Of a stretch of DNA of 64,000 nucleotides, positions 44,813 to 53,975 are shown in pieces (the first letter of the stretch is position 1; each line of letters opens with the position of its first letter). The position numbers were made by a program, and so were the translations under genes. Where the stretch lies: assembly GCA_025463925.1 (NCBI GenBank), contig JAODBK010000042.1, positions 92,786 to 156,785 of the forward strand. Reading direction: 5' to 3'. The stretch comes from Acidimicrobiales bacterium (GTDB taxonomy: Bacteria; Actinomycetota; Acidimicrobiia; Acidimicrobiales; AC-14). The notes below the pieces were generated by a model. That model searched no databases, was not told where the DNA came from, and was given only the letters and a program-made list of their open reading frames with translations.

Positions 44813-45741
44813 GCCTCACCCGGCGGGCCCTGCCTCCGGAGATGGAGGAGTTCCTGTCGTGGCTCGCGGTCGAGCGGGGCCGCTCGATCAACACCCTCGC
44901 GGCGTACCGGCGCGACCTGGCGGCGTACGCCGAGTTTCTGACCGGCCGCAAGGTCGCGCTGGGCGCCGTCACCGAGCCGGTGGTGGAGGACTACTTGGCG
45001 TTCCTCCGAGCCGCCGGCCGGGCGCCGTCGTCCAACGCCCGGGCGCTGGTCGCGGTGCGCTCGCTGCACCGCTTCCTCGCCGACGAGGGCCTTGCCCTGG
45101 TCGATCCCACCGGCGACATCGGCGGCCCGAGGGTGCCGGCCGGCCTCCCGAAGGCGCTCTCCGAGGAGGAGGTCGGCTCGCTGCTGGACGCGGTCGTGGG
45201 CTCGGACCCGGTGGCCCGCCGCGATCGGGCCATCCTCGAGGTGCTCTACGGCACCGGGCTGCGGATCTCGGAGCTGGTCGGGCTCTCGCTCGGCGACGTC
45301 GCGCTCGACGACGGGGTGCTGCGGGCCTTCGGCAAGGGCGCCAAGGAGCGCATGGTGCCGGTTGGGCGGATGGCCCGCCAGGCGTTGGCGGACTGGCTGG
45401 CGCGGTCGGGCCGCGGCGCGCTGGTGCCCGACCGGTGGGCCCGCCGCGGCGACGCCGAGGCGGTGTTCCTCAACACGCGCGGAGGGCGGCTGTCCCGCCA
45501 AGGAGCGTGGGGAATCGTGCGCGGCTACGGCGACAAGGTGGGGCTCGGCGACCGGCTCACGCCCCACGTGCTGCGCCATTCCTGCGCGACGCACATGCTC
45601 GACCACGGAGCGGACATTCGGGCCGTGCAGGAGCTTCTCGGGCACGCGTCGATCTCCACCACGCAGGTCTACACGCGGGTGTCGACCGAGCGGCTGCGGG
45701 TCGTTTATGAATCGGCTCACCCCCGGGCTCGGGTACCCTGA
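44800..45741 (+). CDS. xerD: Site-specific tyrosine recombinase XerD
   Basis: 313 residues. The N-terminal SAM-like domain begins 'EMEEFLSWLAVERGRSINTLAAYRRDL' (about 14-40). Catalytic residues: Arg in 'LYGTGLRISELVGL', Lys in 'GKGAKERMVPVG', 'HVLRHSCATHMLDHGADIRAVQ' (HxxR) and the nucleophile Tyr in 'LGHASISTTQVYTRVS'. Resolves chromosome dimers at dif with XerC. The GTG start at 44800 gives a normal length. Chromosomal rather than mobile, to judge from its core-gene neighbours. Confidence 0.93.
   Translation: MPDVSLTRRALPPEMEEFLSWLAVERGRSINTLAAYRRDLAAYAEFLTGRKVALGAVTEPVVEDYLAFLRAAGRAPSSNARALVAVRSLHRFLADEGLALVDPTGDIGGPRVPAGLPKALSEEEVGSLLDAVVGSDPVARRDRAILEVLYGTGLRISELVGLSLGDVALDDGVLRAFGKGAKERMVPVGRMARQALADWLARSGRGALVPDRWARRGDAEAVFLNTRGGRLSRQGAWGIVRGYGDKVGLGDRLTPHVLRHSCATHMLDHGADIRAVQELLGHASISTTQVYTRVSTERLRVVYESAHPRARVP
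45734..45739 (+). promoter_or_regulatory. -10 hexamer for the DksA-like gene
   Basis: TACCCT, 8 bases before the ATG at 45748; leaderless-type spacing. It overlaps the xerD stop. Confidence 0.5.
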
Positions 45742-45747
45742 TCCCCC

Positions 45748-46083
45748 ATGTCCGACGCAACCCTGGCCGATCGGCGCGCCGCGCTCGAGGACGAACGCGT
45801 GCATTTGCGCCACCAGTTGGCCGAGCTCGGCTACGGCGACGAGGGCCGCCTCGACTACGACCAGAACTTCGCCGACTCGAGCCAGGTGACGGCCGAGCGC
45901 GGCGAGGCCGAGGCCCTCGCCAAGCAGTTGAAGGAGACGCTGGCCGAGGTCGAGCACGCCCTCGGGAAGATCGAGGCCGACACCTACGGCATGTGCGAAT
46001 CGTGCGGACAGCCGATCGCGCCGGCGCGCCTGGAGGCCAAGCCGGCCGCCCGGCTGTGCATGGACTGCGCGTCCAAGCGCTAG
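45748..46083 (+). CDS. DksA/TraR-type C4 zinc-finger protein
   Basis: 111 residues. The N-terminal helical hairpin (about 1-75) is followed by a C4 zinc finger 'GMCESCGQPI ... RLCMDCASK' (about 86-110), with all four Cys present. 'ALGKIEADTYGMCESCG' is the classic DksA/TraR turn. Related proteins act on RNA polymerase; actinobacterial ones are poorly studied. The conserved acidic tip of E. coli DksA is not obvious here. Confidence 0.9.
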   Translation: MSDATLADRRAALEDERVHLRHQLAELGYGDEGRLDYDQNFADSSQVTAERGEAEALAKQLKETLAEVEHALGKIEADTYGMCESCGQPIAPARLEAKPAARLCMDCASKR

Positions 46084-46096
46084 CAGCCCCCGCGTC

Positions 46097-46705
46097 GTGA
46101 GCCACCAGGCGATCGTCTACCTGGTGGTGCTGATCCCGTCGGTGATCCTCCACGAGATCTCCCACGGCGTGGTCGCGCTGGCGTTCGGCGACGACACCGC
46201 CAAGCGGGCCGGGCGGCTGACGCTCAACCCGATCGCCCACATCGACCCGTTCGGCACGATCCTCCTGCCGCTGATCCTGGCGCTCGGTTCGGGCGGCGTC
46301 TTCGGGTACGCGAAGCCGGTGCCGGTCGACCCCCGCCGGTTGCGGAACCCGCGGCAACAGTCGCTGCTCGTGAGCCTCGCCGGCCCCGCGACCAACCTGC
46401 TCATCGCCTTCGCGGCGAGCGTGGTGTACGTCGCCGGGCCGCGCAACGACTGGACGTCGGGGTTCATCGTGGTCAACGTGATCCTGGCGGCGTTCAACCT
46501 GCTGCCGATCCCGCCGCTCGACGGGTCGGCGCTCGTCGAGCGCGTCCTCCCGCGCCAGTGGTGGCCGGCGTACCTGCGGTTCCGGCAGTACTCGATGGGC
46601 CTGGTGCTGATCGTCGTGCTCCTGCTGCCGAACGTGTTGGGCCACCTCTTCGACTGGGCGCTGCGGACGTGGATCGACAACGTCCTGCGCCCCCTCGGCG
46701 CGTGA
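46097..46705 (+). CDS. Site-2 protease family (M50) metalloprotease
   Basis: 202 residues, about five membrane helices. Zinc site 'SVILHEISHGVVALAFGDDTAKRAGR' (about 15-40) has HEISH (HExxH), and the third ligand is Asp in 'FNLLPIPPLDGSALV' (about 135-149). 'LNPIAHIDPFGTILLPL' lies between. A compact rhomboid-sized S2P without PDZ. It cleaves membrane proteins within the bilayer; target unknown. GTG at 46097. Confidence 0.93.
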   Translation: MSHQAIVYLVVLIPSVILHEISHGVVALAFGDDTAKRAGRLTLNPIAHIDPFGTILLPLILALGSGGVFGYAKPVPVDPRRLRNPRQQSLLVSLAGPATNLLIAFAASVVYVAGPRNDWTSGFIVVNVILAAFNLLPIPPLDGSALVERVLPRQWWPAYLRFRQYSMGLVLIVVLLLPNVLGHLFDWALRTWIDNVLRPLGA

Positions 46706-46717
46706 CGGCATGACCGC

Positions 46718-47233
46718 GTGACGTTCGACCACCTGGTACGGCGGTTCCTCGGCTCGCTCTGGCCGGGCGGGCCGTCGGCGGCCGGCACCGAATGGGCCGA
46801 GGCCCGGCTGCTCCCCGCCGAGCAGGAACTGTGGCTGCGGATGAGCGGGCCCGACCGGCGCCACGCGCTGGCCGTCGGCCACCGTGTCGAACGGACCCTC
46901 GGCCACGAGGCCACCCGACCGGTGCTGGCCGCGGCGATGCTCCACGACGTCGGCAAGACGGCGTCGGGGCTCGGCACGTTGGCGCGCGTCGGCGCCACGC
47001 TGGTCGGGCTCGGCGGCGGTCGGACCCAGGCGCGCGACCTGCAGCGACGGCGCGGCCTCACCCGCCGGATCGGCCTCTACCTCCGGCACGACGACATCGG
47101 CGCCGACATGCTGGCGATCGCCGGCAGCGACCCGCTCACCGTCGCCTGGACGCGCGAGCACCACCGGCCGCCGGCCGAGTGGACGGTCGACCGCCACCTC
47201 GCCGAGGCCCTCAAAGCGGCCGACGACGATTGA
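46718..47233 (+). CDS. HD-domain protein
   Basis: 171 residues. 'RRHALAVGHRVERTLGHEAT' and 'VLAAAMLHDVGKTASGL' (about 72-88) give the H...HD motif. 'LYLRHDDIGADMLAIAGSDP' and 'VAWTREHHRPP' supply the later His and Asp. A metal-dependent phosphohydrolase fold, with no catalytic partner domain visible. GTG at 46718. Downstream LLM gene is 19 bases away. Substrate unknown. Confidence 0.85.
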   Translation: MTFDHLVRRFLGSLWPGGPSAAGTEWAEARLLPAEQELWLRMSGPDRRHALAVGHRVERTLGHEATRPVLAAAMLHDVGKTASGLGTLARVGATLVGLGGGRTQARDLQRRRGLTRRIGLYLRHDDIGADMLAIAGSDPLTVAWTREHHRPPAEWTVDRHLAEALKAADDD

Positions 47234-47252
47234 CTCGCGGCAAGATGCCGCG

Positions 47253-48182
47253 ATGACACGTCCGTTTCGGTTCGCCGCGCAGGTCAGCAACGCCGGATCG
47301 AGGAAGGAGTGGGCCGACGCCGCTCGCAAGGCCGAGGACCTCGGGTACTCGACGTTGACGATGCCCGACCACTTCGGCGACCAGCTCGCGCCGGTGCCGG
47401 CGCTGATGGCCGCGGCCGACGCCACGACGACGTTGCGGATCGGCACGCTGGTGTTCGACAACGACTACAAGCACCCGCTGGTGCTCGCCAAGGAAGCGGC
47501 GACGCTCGACCTCTTGTCGGACGGGCGGCTCGAGCTCGGGCTGGGCGCCGGCTGGATGCGCACCGACTACGACCAGTCGGGCATCGCCTACGACCCGCCG
47601 GCCACGCGCGTCGACCGCTTCGAGGAGGGGATCGCGGTGATGAAGGGCCTGTTCGCCGACGGGCCCTTCACGTTCAAGGGCGAGCACTACGCCATCGACC
47701 AGCACGAGGGCACGCCGAAGCCGGTGCAGAAGCCCCATCCGCCGATCATCATCGGCGGCGGCGGCAAGCGGATGCTGTCGATCGCGGCGCGGCAGGCCGA
47801 CATCGTGAGCGTGAACCCGAACCTCCGCGAGGGCCTGGGCGGCGCCGAGACCGCGCCCGACATGACGCCCGAGCGGACCGCCGAGAAGGTCGCCTGGGTG
47901 CGGGAGGCGGCGGGGGAGCGGTTCGCCGACATCGAGCTCAGCACCCTGGTGGGCTTCTGCATGATCACCGACGATCCCGATCCGATCGCGTCTGCCATGG
48001 CGCCGGCGTTCGGCATCAGCGCCGAAGCGGTGCGGCACGTCCCCGTCTGCCTCGTCGGCAGCATCGACTGGATGGTCGAGGAGCTGCCGCGCCGGCGCGA
48101 GGAATGGGGCTTCTCCTACATCGGGTTCGAAGGCGCGTGGGAGGCGATGGCCCCGGTCGTCACCGCGCTGGCCGGAACCTAA
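47253..48182 (+). CDS. LLM-class (F420-dependent type) oxidoreductase
   Basis: 309 residues, luciferase-like barrel: '[20 protein letters not shown]' (about 25-44), '[29 protein letters not shown]' region (about 62-90), '[18 protein letters not shown]' (about 92-109) and '[23 protein letters not shown]' (about 165-187). Matches the TIGR03621-like F420-dependent group by general pattern, from memory. The stop overlaps the convergent trpS stop by 4 bases. Substrate unknown. Confidence 0.9.
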   Translation: MTRPFRFAAQVSNAGSRKEWADAARKAEDLGYSTLTMPDHFGDQLAPVPALMAAADATTTLRIGTLVFDNDYKHPLVLAKEAATLDLLSDGRLELGLGAGWMRTDYDQSGIAYDPPATRVDRFEEGIAVMKGLFADGPFTFKGEHYAIDQHEGTPKPVQKPHPPIIIGGGGKRMLSIAARQADIVSVNPNLREGLGGAETAPDMTPERTAEKVAWVREAAGERFADIELSTLVGFCMITDDPDPIASAMAPAFGISAEAVRHVPVCLVGSIDWMVEELPRRREEWGFSYIGFEGAWEAMAPVVTALAGT

Positions 48183-49180
48183 CCGCGGGGGAGGAGGCCG
48201 ACGTGCGCTCGGGCGCGGGCCAGAGTTGTCGACGCGATGGCCTGGGCCTTGTCGGCGCCGCGCGACAGGATGGCCGCGGTGCCGGCGGGATCGGCGGCCA
48301 ACTCGGCGTACCGCTCGCGCAGCGGGCGCAACAGCTCGATCACCGCGGCTGCGGCGTCGGCCTTCAGGGGCCCGTACTGCGAGTACTCCTCGGCGACGTC
48401 GTCGACGCCGCGGCCCGTCGCCAGCGCGAGGATCGTCAGCAGGTTGCTCACACCGGGCTTCGTCTCCGGGTCGAAGCGGACCTCGTTGCCGGTGTCGGTG
48501 ACCGCCCGTTTGAACTTCCGCTCGATGACGTCGGGCGGGTCGAGGGCCAGCACCGTGCCCTGCGGTGAGGACTTCGACATCTTGGCCGTCGGGTTCTGCA
48601 GGTCGACCACCTTGGCGCCGACCTTGCCGATCGCCGGCTCGGGCACGACGAACGTCTCGCCGTACCGCTGGTTGAACCGCTGCGCGAGGTCGCGCGTCAG
48701 CTCGACGTGCTGGCGCTGGTCCTCGCCGACCGGCACGCGGTCGGCGTCGTAGATGAGGATGTCGGCGGCCTGCAGGATCGGATACGTGAAGAGGCCGACG
48801 CGGGCCGACTCCTCACCGCCCTTGACGGCCTTGTCCTTGAACTGCGTCATGCGGCGGAGCTCGCCCATCGACGCGGTGCACTCCAGCAGCCACGACAGCT
48901 CGGTGTGCTCGGGCACGTGGCTCTGCACGAACAGCGTGCACACGTCGGGGTCGAGGCCGGCGGCCAGCAGCACGCTGGCGCACTCGAGGGTCTTGGCCCG
49001 CAGCACTGCCGGGTCCTGCGGCAGCGTCAACGCGTGGAGGTCGACCACGCAGTAGAGGGCGTCGTGGTCGTGCTGGTCCGCGACCCACTGGCGGATGGCC
49101 CCGAGGTAGTTGCCGAGGTGGATGTCGCCGGTGGGCTGGATGCCCGAGAGCACTCTGGTTCTCGAGGGGCGCGTTGTCAC
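48179..49180 (-). CDS. trpS: Tryptophanyl-tRNA synthetase
   Basis: 333 residues. '[24 protein letters not shown]' (about 9-32) holds the HIGH-like HLGN, and '[19 protein letters not shown]' (about 191-209) the KMSKS loop. '[36 protein letters not shown]' region (about 135-170) is typical. Charges tRNA-Trp. GTG at 49180 chosen by domain start; a -10 TACCCT lies 7 bases upstream on the minus strand. Confidence 0.97.
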   Translation of the reverse strand: MTTRPSRTRVLSGIQPTGDIHLGNYLGAIRQWVADQHDHDALYCVVDLHALTLPQDPAVLRAKTLECASVLLAAGLDPDVCTLFVQSHVPEHTELSWLLECTASMGELRRMTQFKDKAVKGGEESARVGLFTYPILQAADILIYDADRVPVGEDQRQHVELTRDLAQRFNQRYGETFVVPEPAIGKVGAKVVDLQNPTAKMSKSSPQGTVLALDPPDVIERKFKRAVTDTGNEVRFDPETKPGVSNLLTILALATGRGVDDVAEEYSQYGPLKADAAAAVIELLRPLRERYAELAADPAGTAAILSRGADKAQAIASTTLARARAHVGLLPRG

Positions 49181-49187
49181 GGGACGC

Positions 49188-49193
49188 AGGGTA
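49188..49193 (-). promoter_or_regulatory. -10 hexamer for trpS
   Basis: TACCCT on the minus strand, 7 bases before the GTG at 49180; leaderless-type spacing. Divergent from the scpA promoter. Confidence 0.55.
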
Positions 49194-49220
49194 TGCGCGG
49201 GCACCCCCCGGCCCGGCCAG

Positions 49221-49226
49221 TACATT
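49221..49226 (+). promoter_or_regulatory. -10 hexamer for scpA
   Basis: TACATT, 6 bases before the GTG at 49233; leaderless-type spacing. Likely promoter of scpA-scpB-rluB. Confidence 0.55.
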
Positions 49227-49232
49227 CGATCC

Positions 49233-50015
49233 GTGCCGTACGCCGTCACGACCTCGGTCTTCGCGGGGCCGTTCGACCTCCTGCTCCACCTGATCCTCCA
49301 GGAGGAGGTGGACCTGTACGAGGTCTCCCTCAGCGCCATCGTCGACGCCTACCTGACCGAGCTGGACAAGATGACCGGCCACATGGACCTCGACGTGGCC
49401 ACCGAGTTCCTCCTCATCGCGGCCACCCTGATCGAGCTGAAGAGCCGCCGCCTGCTGCCGGGCCGCGACGACGTCGACCTCGACGAGGAGCTGGCGCTCT
49501 ACGAGGAGCGCGACCTGCTCCTGGCCCGGCTGCTCGAGTGCAAGACCTTCAAGGACGCCGCCCGCAGCATCGAGCGCCTCGCCGGCGCGGCCGAGCGCAG
49601 CGTGCCTCGCCTGGCCGGGTTGGAGGAGCAGTTCCTCGGGCTCATGCCGGATGTCCTGGCCGGCGTGTCGCCCGACGACCTCAAGGCGGCGTTCCTGCGC
49701 GCCGTGGCACCGAAGATCCAGCCGCGCGTCGACCTCGACCACGTGGCGCCGATCCGGGCCAGCGTGGCCGACGCGGTCGACGAGCTGGTGGACGAGCTGC
49801 CACGTGCCGGCCGCATCACCTTCCGCCGGCTGACCTCCGGGTTGGTGGAGCGGCTCGAGATCATCGTGCGCTTCCTCGCGGTGCTCGAGCTCTACAAGCA
49901 GGGTCTCGTCGAGTTGGAGCAGCTGCGGAACTTCGGCGACCTCACCGTCACGTGGACCGGTGGCGACGACGACCGCGCCGCCGCCCGCGGCCTGATCGAC
50001 ACCTACGAGGGATGA
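49233..50015 (+). CDS. scpA: Segregation and condensation protein A
   Basis: 260 residues. '[32 protein letters not shown]' region (about 11-42) is the ScpA N-terminal block that binds the SMC head. '[23 protein letters not shown]' (about 53-75) follows, and the C-terminal winged helix ends '[24 protein letters not shown]'. Kleisin of the SMC-ScpAB complex that organises chromosomes. GTG at 49233 is chosen for the close -10 box; scpB follows 9 bases after the stop. Confidence 0.95.
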   Translation: MPYAVTTSVFAGPFDLLLHLILQEEVDLYEVSLSAIVDAYLTELDKMTGHMDLDVATEFLLIAATLIELKSRRLLPGRDDVDLDEELALYEERDLLLARLLECKTFKDAARSIERLAGAAERSVPRLAGLEEQFLGLMPDVLAGVSPDDLKAAFLRAVAPKIQPRVDLDHVAPIRASVADAVDELVDELPRAGRITFRRLTSGLVERLEIIVRFLAVLELYKQGLVELEQLRNFGDLTVTWTGGDDDRAAARGLIDTYEG

Positions 50016-50024
50016 CGACGCGCC

Positions 50025-50591
50025 ATGAGCACTGAGTCGAGGCGGGCGCTGGAAGCGATCCTCATGGTGTCGGACCAGCCGATCGAGCCGCAGCTGCTCG
50101 CGCAGCTGCTCGAGCTCTCGCCGGCGCGGGTTGAGGAGCTGTGCGCCGAGCTGGCCGCGGAGTACGAGCGCGACGAGCGCGGCTTCGTGCTGGTGCGCGT
50201 CGCCGGTGGCTACCGCTTCCAGAGCCACGCCGACCTGGCGCCGTACGTCGAGCGCTTCGTCCTCGAGGGCCAGTCGGCCCGGCTGTCGGCCGCCGCGCTC
50301 GAGACGCTGGCCATCGTCGCCTACAAGCAACCGGTGAGCCGGGCCCAGATCGCCGCCATCCGCGGGGTCAACGTCGACGGAGTGATCCACACCCTCGAGC
50401 GGCGCGGCTACGTGGAGGAGGTGGCGCGTGACCCGGGGCCGGGCCAGGCGCTGCTGTACGGCACCACCAAGGTGTTCCTCGAGAAGGTCGGGCTCGACGG
50501 CATCCACGACCTCCCGCCGCTCGGCGAGTTCGTCCCCGGCCCCGAGGTGGTCGAGGCGCTCGAGCAGGGGTTGCGGGCGCCGGAGGAGTGA
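50025..50591 (+). CDS. scpB: Segregation and condensation protein B
   Basis: 188 residues. Two winged-helix modules: 'RRALEAILMVSDQPIEPQLLAQLLELS' (about 5-31), 'RGFVLVRVAGGYRFQS' (about 52-67), then 'SAAALETLAIVAYKQPVSRAQIAAIRGVN' region (about 89-117) and 'ALLYGTTKVFLEKVGLDGI'. Dimeric partner of ScpA in the SMC complex. ATG at 50025; the stop overlaps the rluB GTG. Confidence 0.95.
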   Translation: MSTESRRALEAILMVSDQPIEPQLLAQLLELSPARVEELCAELAAEYERDERGFVLVRVAGGYRFQSHADLAPYVERFVLEGQSARLSAAALETLAIVAYKQPVSRAQIAAIRGVNVDGVIHTLERRGYVEEVARDPGPGQALLYGTTKVFLEKVGLDGIHDLPPLGEFVPGPEVVEALEQGLRAPEE

Positions 50592-51316
50592 CGGGGGAGG
50601 GCGAGCTGGCCCCTCCCGAGCGGTTGCAGAAGGTGCTCGCCCGCGCCGGGTTCGGCAGCCGGCGGGCCTGCGAGGAGCTGATCGCCGACGGGCGGGTCGA
50701 GGTCAACGACCGGTCGGCCGAGCTCGGCCAGCGGGTCGACCTCGACACCGACCGCGTCAGCGTCGACGGCGTGGCGGTGTCGATCCGGCCCGGCCTCGTC
50801 TACTACCTGCTGAACAAGCCGCGCGGCGTCGTCACGACCGCGTCGGACCCGCAGGGTCGGCCGACCGTCGTCGACCTGGTCCCGCTCGAGCCGCGGGTGT
50901 TCCCCGTCGGCCGGCTCGACGCCGACACCGAAGGGCTGCTGCTCCTCACCAACGACGGGGACCTGGCCCACCGGCTGACGCACCCGCGCTTCGGCGTCGA
51001 GAAGGAGTACCTGGCCGAGCTCGAGCGCGATCCCTCACCGGCTTCGGTGCGCGCGCTGCGCGAGGGCGTGGAGCTCGACGACGGCCCGACCGCGCCGGCC
51101 AAGGTGGCCGCGGTCCCGCCGCGCGGGCTCCGCATCACCATCCACGAGGGCCGCAACCGCCAGGTTCGCCGGATGTGCGCCGCGGTGGGCTGCCCGGTCG
51201 TGCGGCTGGTGCGGACGCGCATCGGGCCGGTGGCCGACCGGGGTCTGAAGCCGGGATCATGGCGGCCGCTCACGCTGGCCGAGGTTCGGGGCTTGCAGGA
51301 GGCGGCGTCCACGTAG
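50588..51316 (+). CDS. rluB: Pseudouridine synthase, RluB-like
   Basis: 242 residues. N-terminal S4 domain 'ERLQKVLARAGFGSRRACEELIADGRVEVN' region (about 11-40). Catalytic region 'FPVGRLDADTEGLLLLTNDGDLAHRL' (about 99-124) with the active Asp, and 'PPRGLRITIHEGRNRQVRRM' (about 177-196). RsuA/RluB/E/F family; the gene order scpA-scpB-rluB is common. Modifies uridine in 23S rRNA near the peptidyl-transferase centre if a true RluB. Confidence 0.93.
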   Translation: MTGEGELAPPERLQKVLARAGFGSRRACEELIADGRVEVNDRSAELGQRVDLDTDRVSVDGVAVSIRPGLVYYLLNKPRGVVTTASDPQGRPTVVDLVPLEPRVFPVGRLDADTEGLLLLTNDGDLAHRLTHPRFGVEKEYLAELERDPSPASVRALREGVELDDGPTAPAKVAAVPPRGLRITIHEGRNRQVRRMCAAVGCPVVRLVRTRIGPVADRGLKPGSWRPLTLAEVRGLQEAAST

Positions 51317-51327
51317 CCGCACCCAAC

Positions 51328-51333
51328 TAGATT
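51328..51333 (+). promoter_or_regulatory. -10 hexamer for aroH
   Basis: TAGATT, 8 bases before the GTG at 51342; leaderless-type spacing. Probable promoter of aroH-tyrA-aroA-cmk-plsC. Confidence 0.5.
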
Positions 51334-51341
51334 CGACGCCC

Positions 51342-51707
51342 GTGCCGGCCGTCCGAGCCCTGCGCGGCGCGACCACGGTCGACGCCGACACCGCCGAACA
51401 GGTGAAGGATCGCGTCGGCGCGCTCGTGCGGGAGATGCTCGACCGCAACGGGGTCGACCACGACGACATCATCAGCATCCTGTTCACGGCGACCGAGGAC
51501 ATCACCTCGGTGTTCCCGGCGACCGCCGCCCGGGTCGTCGGGCTGGGCGACGTCCCGTTGATCTGCGCGCGGGAGCTGTCGATCGACGGTGGCACGCCGC
51601 GCTGCATCCGGGTGCTCATGCACCTCACCACCGACCGCAGCCGGGCCGAGCTGCGCCACGTCTACCTCGAAGGCGCCAAGGGCCTCCGCGATGACCTCCC
51701 CGGGTAG
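51342..51707 (+). CDS. aroH: Chorismate mutase, AroH type
   Basis: 121 residues, the monofunctional AroH/pseudo-trimer barrel. 'VRALRGATTVDADTAEQV' (N-terminus), 'IISILFTATEDITSVFPATAAR' (about 44-65), 'ICARELSIDGGTPRCIRVLMHL' (about 74-95) and 'RAELRHVYLEGAKGLRDDL' at the end hold the usual active-site Arg and Glu residues. Converts chorismate to prephenate. The downstream tyrA ATG lies within its 3' end. Confidence 0.94.
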   Translation: MPAVRALRGATTVDADTAEQVKDRVGALVREMLDRNGVDHDDIISILFTATEDITSVFPATAARVVGLGDVPLICARELSIDGGTPRCIRVLMHLTTDRSRAELRHVYLEGAKGLRDDLPG

Positions 51708-52755
51708 GGCGGCGGTCGTCGGCACCGGCTTGATCGGCGGGTCGATCGGGTTGGCGCTGCGGGCGCGGGGCTGGCACGTCACCGGCACCGACCGCGACGA
51801 GCAACGGGCCGCCCGGGCCCTCGAGCTCGGCGCGCTCGACACCGTGGGCGTCGACCCGTCGGCCGACGTGACGTTCGTGGCGACGCCGGTCGGCGCCGTG
51901 GTGGCCGAGGTCCGGCGGGCCCTCGAGGAGACCGAGGGCGCGGTCACCGACGTCGGCGGCGTCAAGGGCACGATCGTGCGCCAGCTGCCCGACCCGCGCT
52001 TCGTCGGGGGTCATCCGATGGCCGGCTCCGAGCAGGAGGGGGTCGACGGCGCCGACGCGTCGCTCTTCGAGGGCGCGACGTGGGTCCTCACACCGACCGT
52101 CGACACCGATGCCGCGGCCTTCACGCGGGTGCGGTCGCTCGTCACCGACCTCGGCGCCGAGGTCATCGCGCTCGCGCCCGAGCAGCACGACGCGCTGGTC
52201 GCGGTGGTGTCGCACGTGCCGCACCTGACCGCGGCCACCCTGATGGGCCTGGCCGCCGAGGGGGCCGAAGCGCACACCGCGCTGCTGCGGCTCGCGGCCG
52301 GCGGCTTCCGCGACATGACCCGCGTGGCCGCCGGGCACCCGGGCATCTGGCCGGACATCTGCGAGGAGAACCGCGAGGCGATCGTCGCCGCGCTGGACAA
52401 CCTCACTGCGGCGCTCGGCGAGACGCGCGCGCTGGTCGCGGGCGGCGACCGCGACGGCCTGCTGCGGCGGCTCGAGGCGGCGCGGTCGGCGCGCGTCAAC
52501 CTGCCGGCCCGGGTCATCCGCCCGGAGGACCTGGCCGAGATGCGCGTCCCGGTGCCCGACCGCCCCGGAGTCCTCGCCGAGGTCACCACGCTGGCCAGCG
52601 AGGTGGGCGTGAACATCATCGACATCGAGATCGCCCATTCGGCCGAGGGTGGGCGCGGCGTGCTCGTGCTCGTGGTCGACGCCGCCCAGGTCGACCTGGT
52701 TCGCGACGCGCTCGTGGCACGCGGCTACCGGCCGTCGGTGCAGCTGCTGTCATGA
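51691..52755 (+). CDS. tyrA: Prephenate dehydrogenase
   Basis: 354 residues. NAD fold 'AAVVGTGLIGGSIGLALRARGW' (about 7-28), 'GGHPMAGSEQEGVDGADASLFEGATWVLTPT' region (about 108-138) and a helical domain. C-terminal ACT domain begins 'MRVPVPDRPGVLAEVTTLASEVGVNIIDIEIAH' region (about 280-312), which often gives feedback control by tyrosine. Continues from the AroH product. The stop overlaps the aroA ATG. Confidence 0.94.
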   Translation: MTSPGRAAVVGTGLIGGSIGLALRARGWHVTGTDRDEQRAARALELGALDTVGVDPSADVTFVATPVGAVVAEVRRALEETEGAVTDVGGVKGTIVRQLPDPRFVGGHPMAGSEQEGVDGADASLFEGATWVLTPTVDTDAAAFTRVRSLVTDLGAEVIALAPEQHDALVAVVSHVPHLTAATLMGLAAEGAEAHTALLRLAAGGFRDMTRVAAGHPGIWPDICEENREAIVAALDNLTAALGETRALVAGGDRDGLLRRLEAARSARVNLPARVIRPEDLAEMRVPVPDRPGVLAEVTTLASEVGVNIIDIEIAHSAEGGRGVLVLVVDAAQVDLVRDALVARGYRPSVQLLS

Positions 52756-53975
52756 GGATCCCTGGTCCCCGCCGCGTCACCGGCCGGCTGCGGCCGCCGG
52801 GCGACAAGTCGGTCTCGCACCGGGCGCTGCTCCTCGGCGCACTGGCCGACGGGACGTCGACGATCAGTGGCCTCTCCGACGGCGACGACGTGGCCCGCAC
52901 GGCGCGCGCCGTCTCGGCGCTCGGCGCGCGGATCGACGGCCCGCGCATCACCGGCGGCCGCGACCGGCTGCACGCGCCGGCCGACGTCGTCGACTGCGGA
53001 AACTCGGGCACCGCCATCCGGCTGCTGGCCGGCGTGAGCGCGTCGTTGCCGTTCCGGACGGTGCTCGACGGCGACGGATCGGTCCGCACGCGGCCGATGG
53101 GTCGCGTCACCGAGCCGCTGGCGGTGATGGGCGCGCGCATCGACAGCGACTACGCGCCGCTGACGATCGACGGCGGCGGACTGCACGGCATCGACTACAC
53201 GCCGCGGGTGCCGAGCGCGCAGGTGAAGTCGGCCATCCTCCTCGCCGGGCTGGGGGCCGAGGGTGACACCGTCGTGCGCGAGCCGGTGCCGACGCGCGCC
53301 CACACCGAGGAGCTGCTCGCCCTCTGCGGCGCCGACATCGAGGTCGGGCCGGGCGTGGCGCGGGTGCGGGCGTCCAAGCTGGCGCCGTTCGCGCTCGACA
53401 TCCCGGGCGACCCGTCGCAGGCGGCGTTCTGGATCGTGGCCGCGTGCCTGGCACCGGGCAGTGATCTCACCGTCGCCCCGATCTACGTCGGCCCGGCCCG
53501 CACGGCATTCATCGACGTCCTGCTGCGCATGGGCGCGGACCTCGAGATCGGCCCAGGCACGGTGCGGGCCCGGTATTCGGCGCTGCACCCCACCGACATC
53601 GGCGGCGCCGAGGTCCCCGGCCTGATCGACGAGATCCCGGTGCTGGCGGTGGCGGCGGCGATGGCCGACGGCATCAGTGTCGTACGCGACGCGGCCGAGC
53701 TCCGGGTGAAGGAGAGTGATCGCATCGAGGCGACGGTCGCGATGCTGCAGGCGTTCGGCGTGGTCGCCGAGCCGACTGCCGACGGCCTGGCGGTAAACGG
53801 CACGGGTGTGCTCACCGGCGGCGGCGTGGTCGACAGTCGCGGCGACCACCGCATCGCGATGGCCGCCGCGGTCGCCGGCCTGGTCGCCGACGGCGGGGTC
53901 ACCATCGAGGGCTGGGAGTCGGTGGCGACGAGTTACCCGGGCTTCGAGGAGGATCTGCGGCGATGCGCGTCATAG
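52752..53975 (+). CDS. aroA: EPSP synthase (3-phosphoshikimate 1-carboxyvinyltransferase)
   Basis: 407 residues, two-domain inside-out barrel. 'LRPPGDKSVSHRALLLGALADG' (about 13-34) has the conserved Lys. 'VDCGNSGTAIRLLAGVSA' (about 79-96) and 'RPMGRVTEPLAVMGARI' (about 116-132) follow. 'GDPSQAAFWIVAACLAPGS' is in the second domain, and 'RVKESDRIEATVAML' and 'DSRGDHRIAMAAAVAGL' are at the end. The NSGT form of the substrate loop, rather than NAGT, resembles class II enzymes. Uses shikimate-3-phosphate and PEP. Confidence 0.96.
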   Translation: MRIPGPRRVTGRLRPPGDKSVSHRALLLGALADGTSTISGLSDGDDVARTARAVSALGARIDGPRITGGRDRLHAPADVVDCGNSGTAIRLLAGVSASLPFRTVLDGDGSVRTRPMGRVTEPLAVMGARIDSDYAPLTIDGGGLHGIDYTPRVPSAQVKSAILLAGLGAEGDTVVREPVPTRAHTEELLALCGADIEVGPGVARVRASKLAPFALDIPGDPSQAAFWIVAACLAPGSDLTVAPIYVGPARTAFIDVLLRMGADLEIGPGTVRARYSALHPTDIGGAEVPGLIDEIPVLAVAAAMADGISVVRDAAELRVKESDRIEATVAMLQAFGVVAEPTADGLAVNGTGVLTGGGVVDSRGDHRIAMAAAVAGLVADGGVTIEGWESVATSYPGFEEDLRRCAS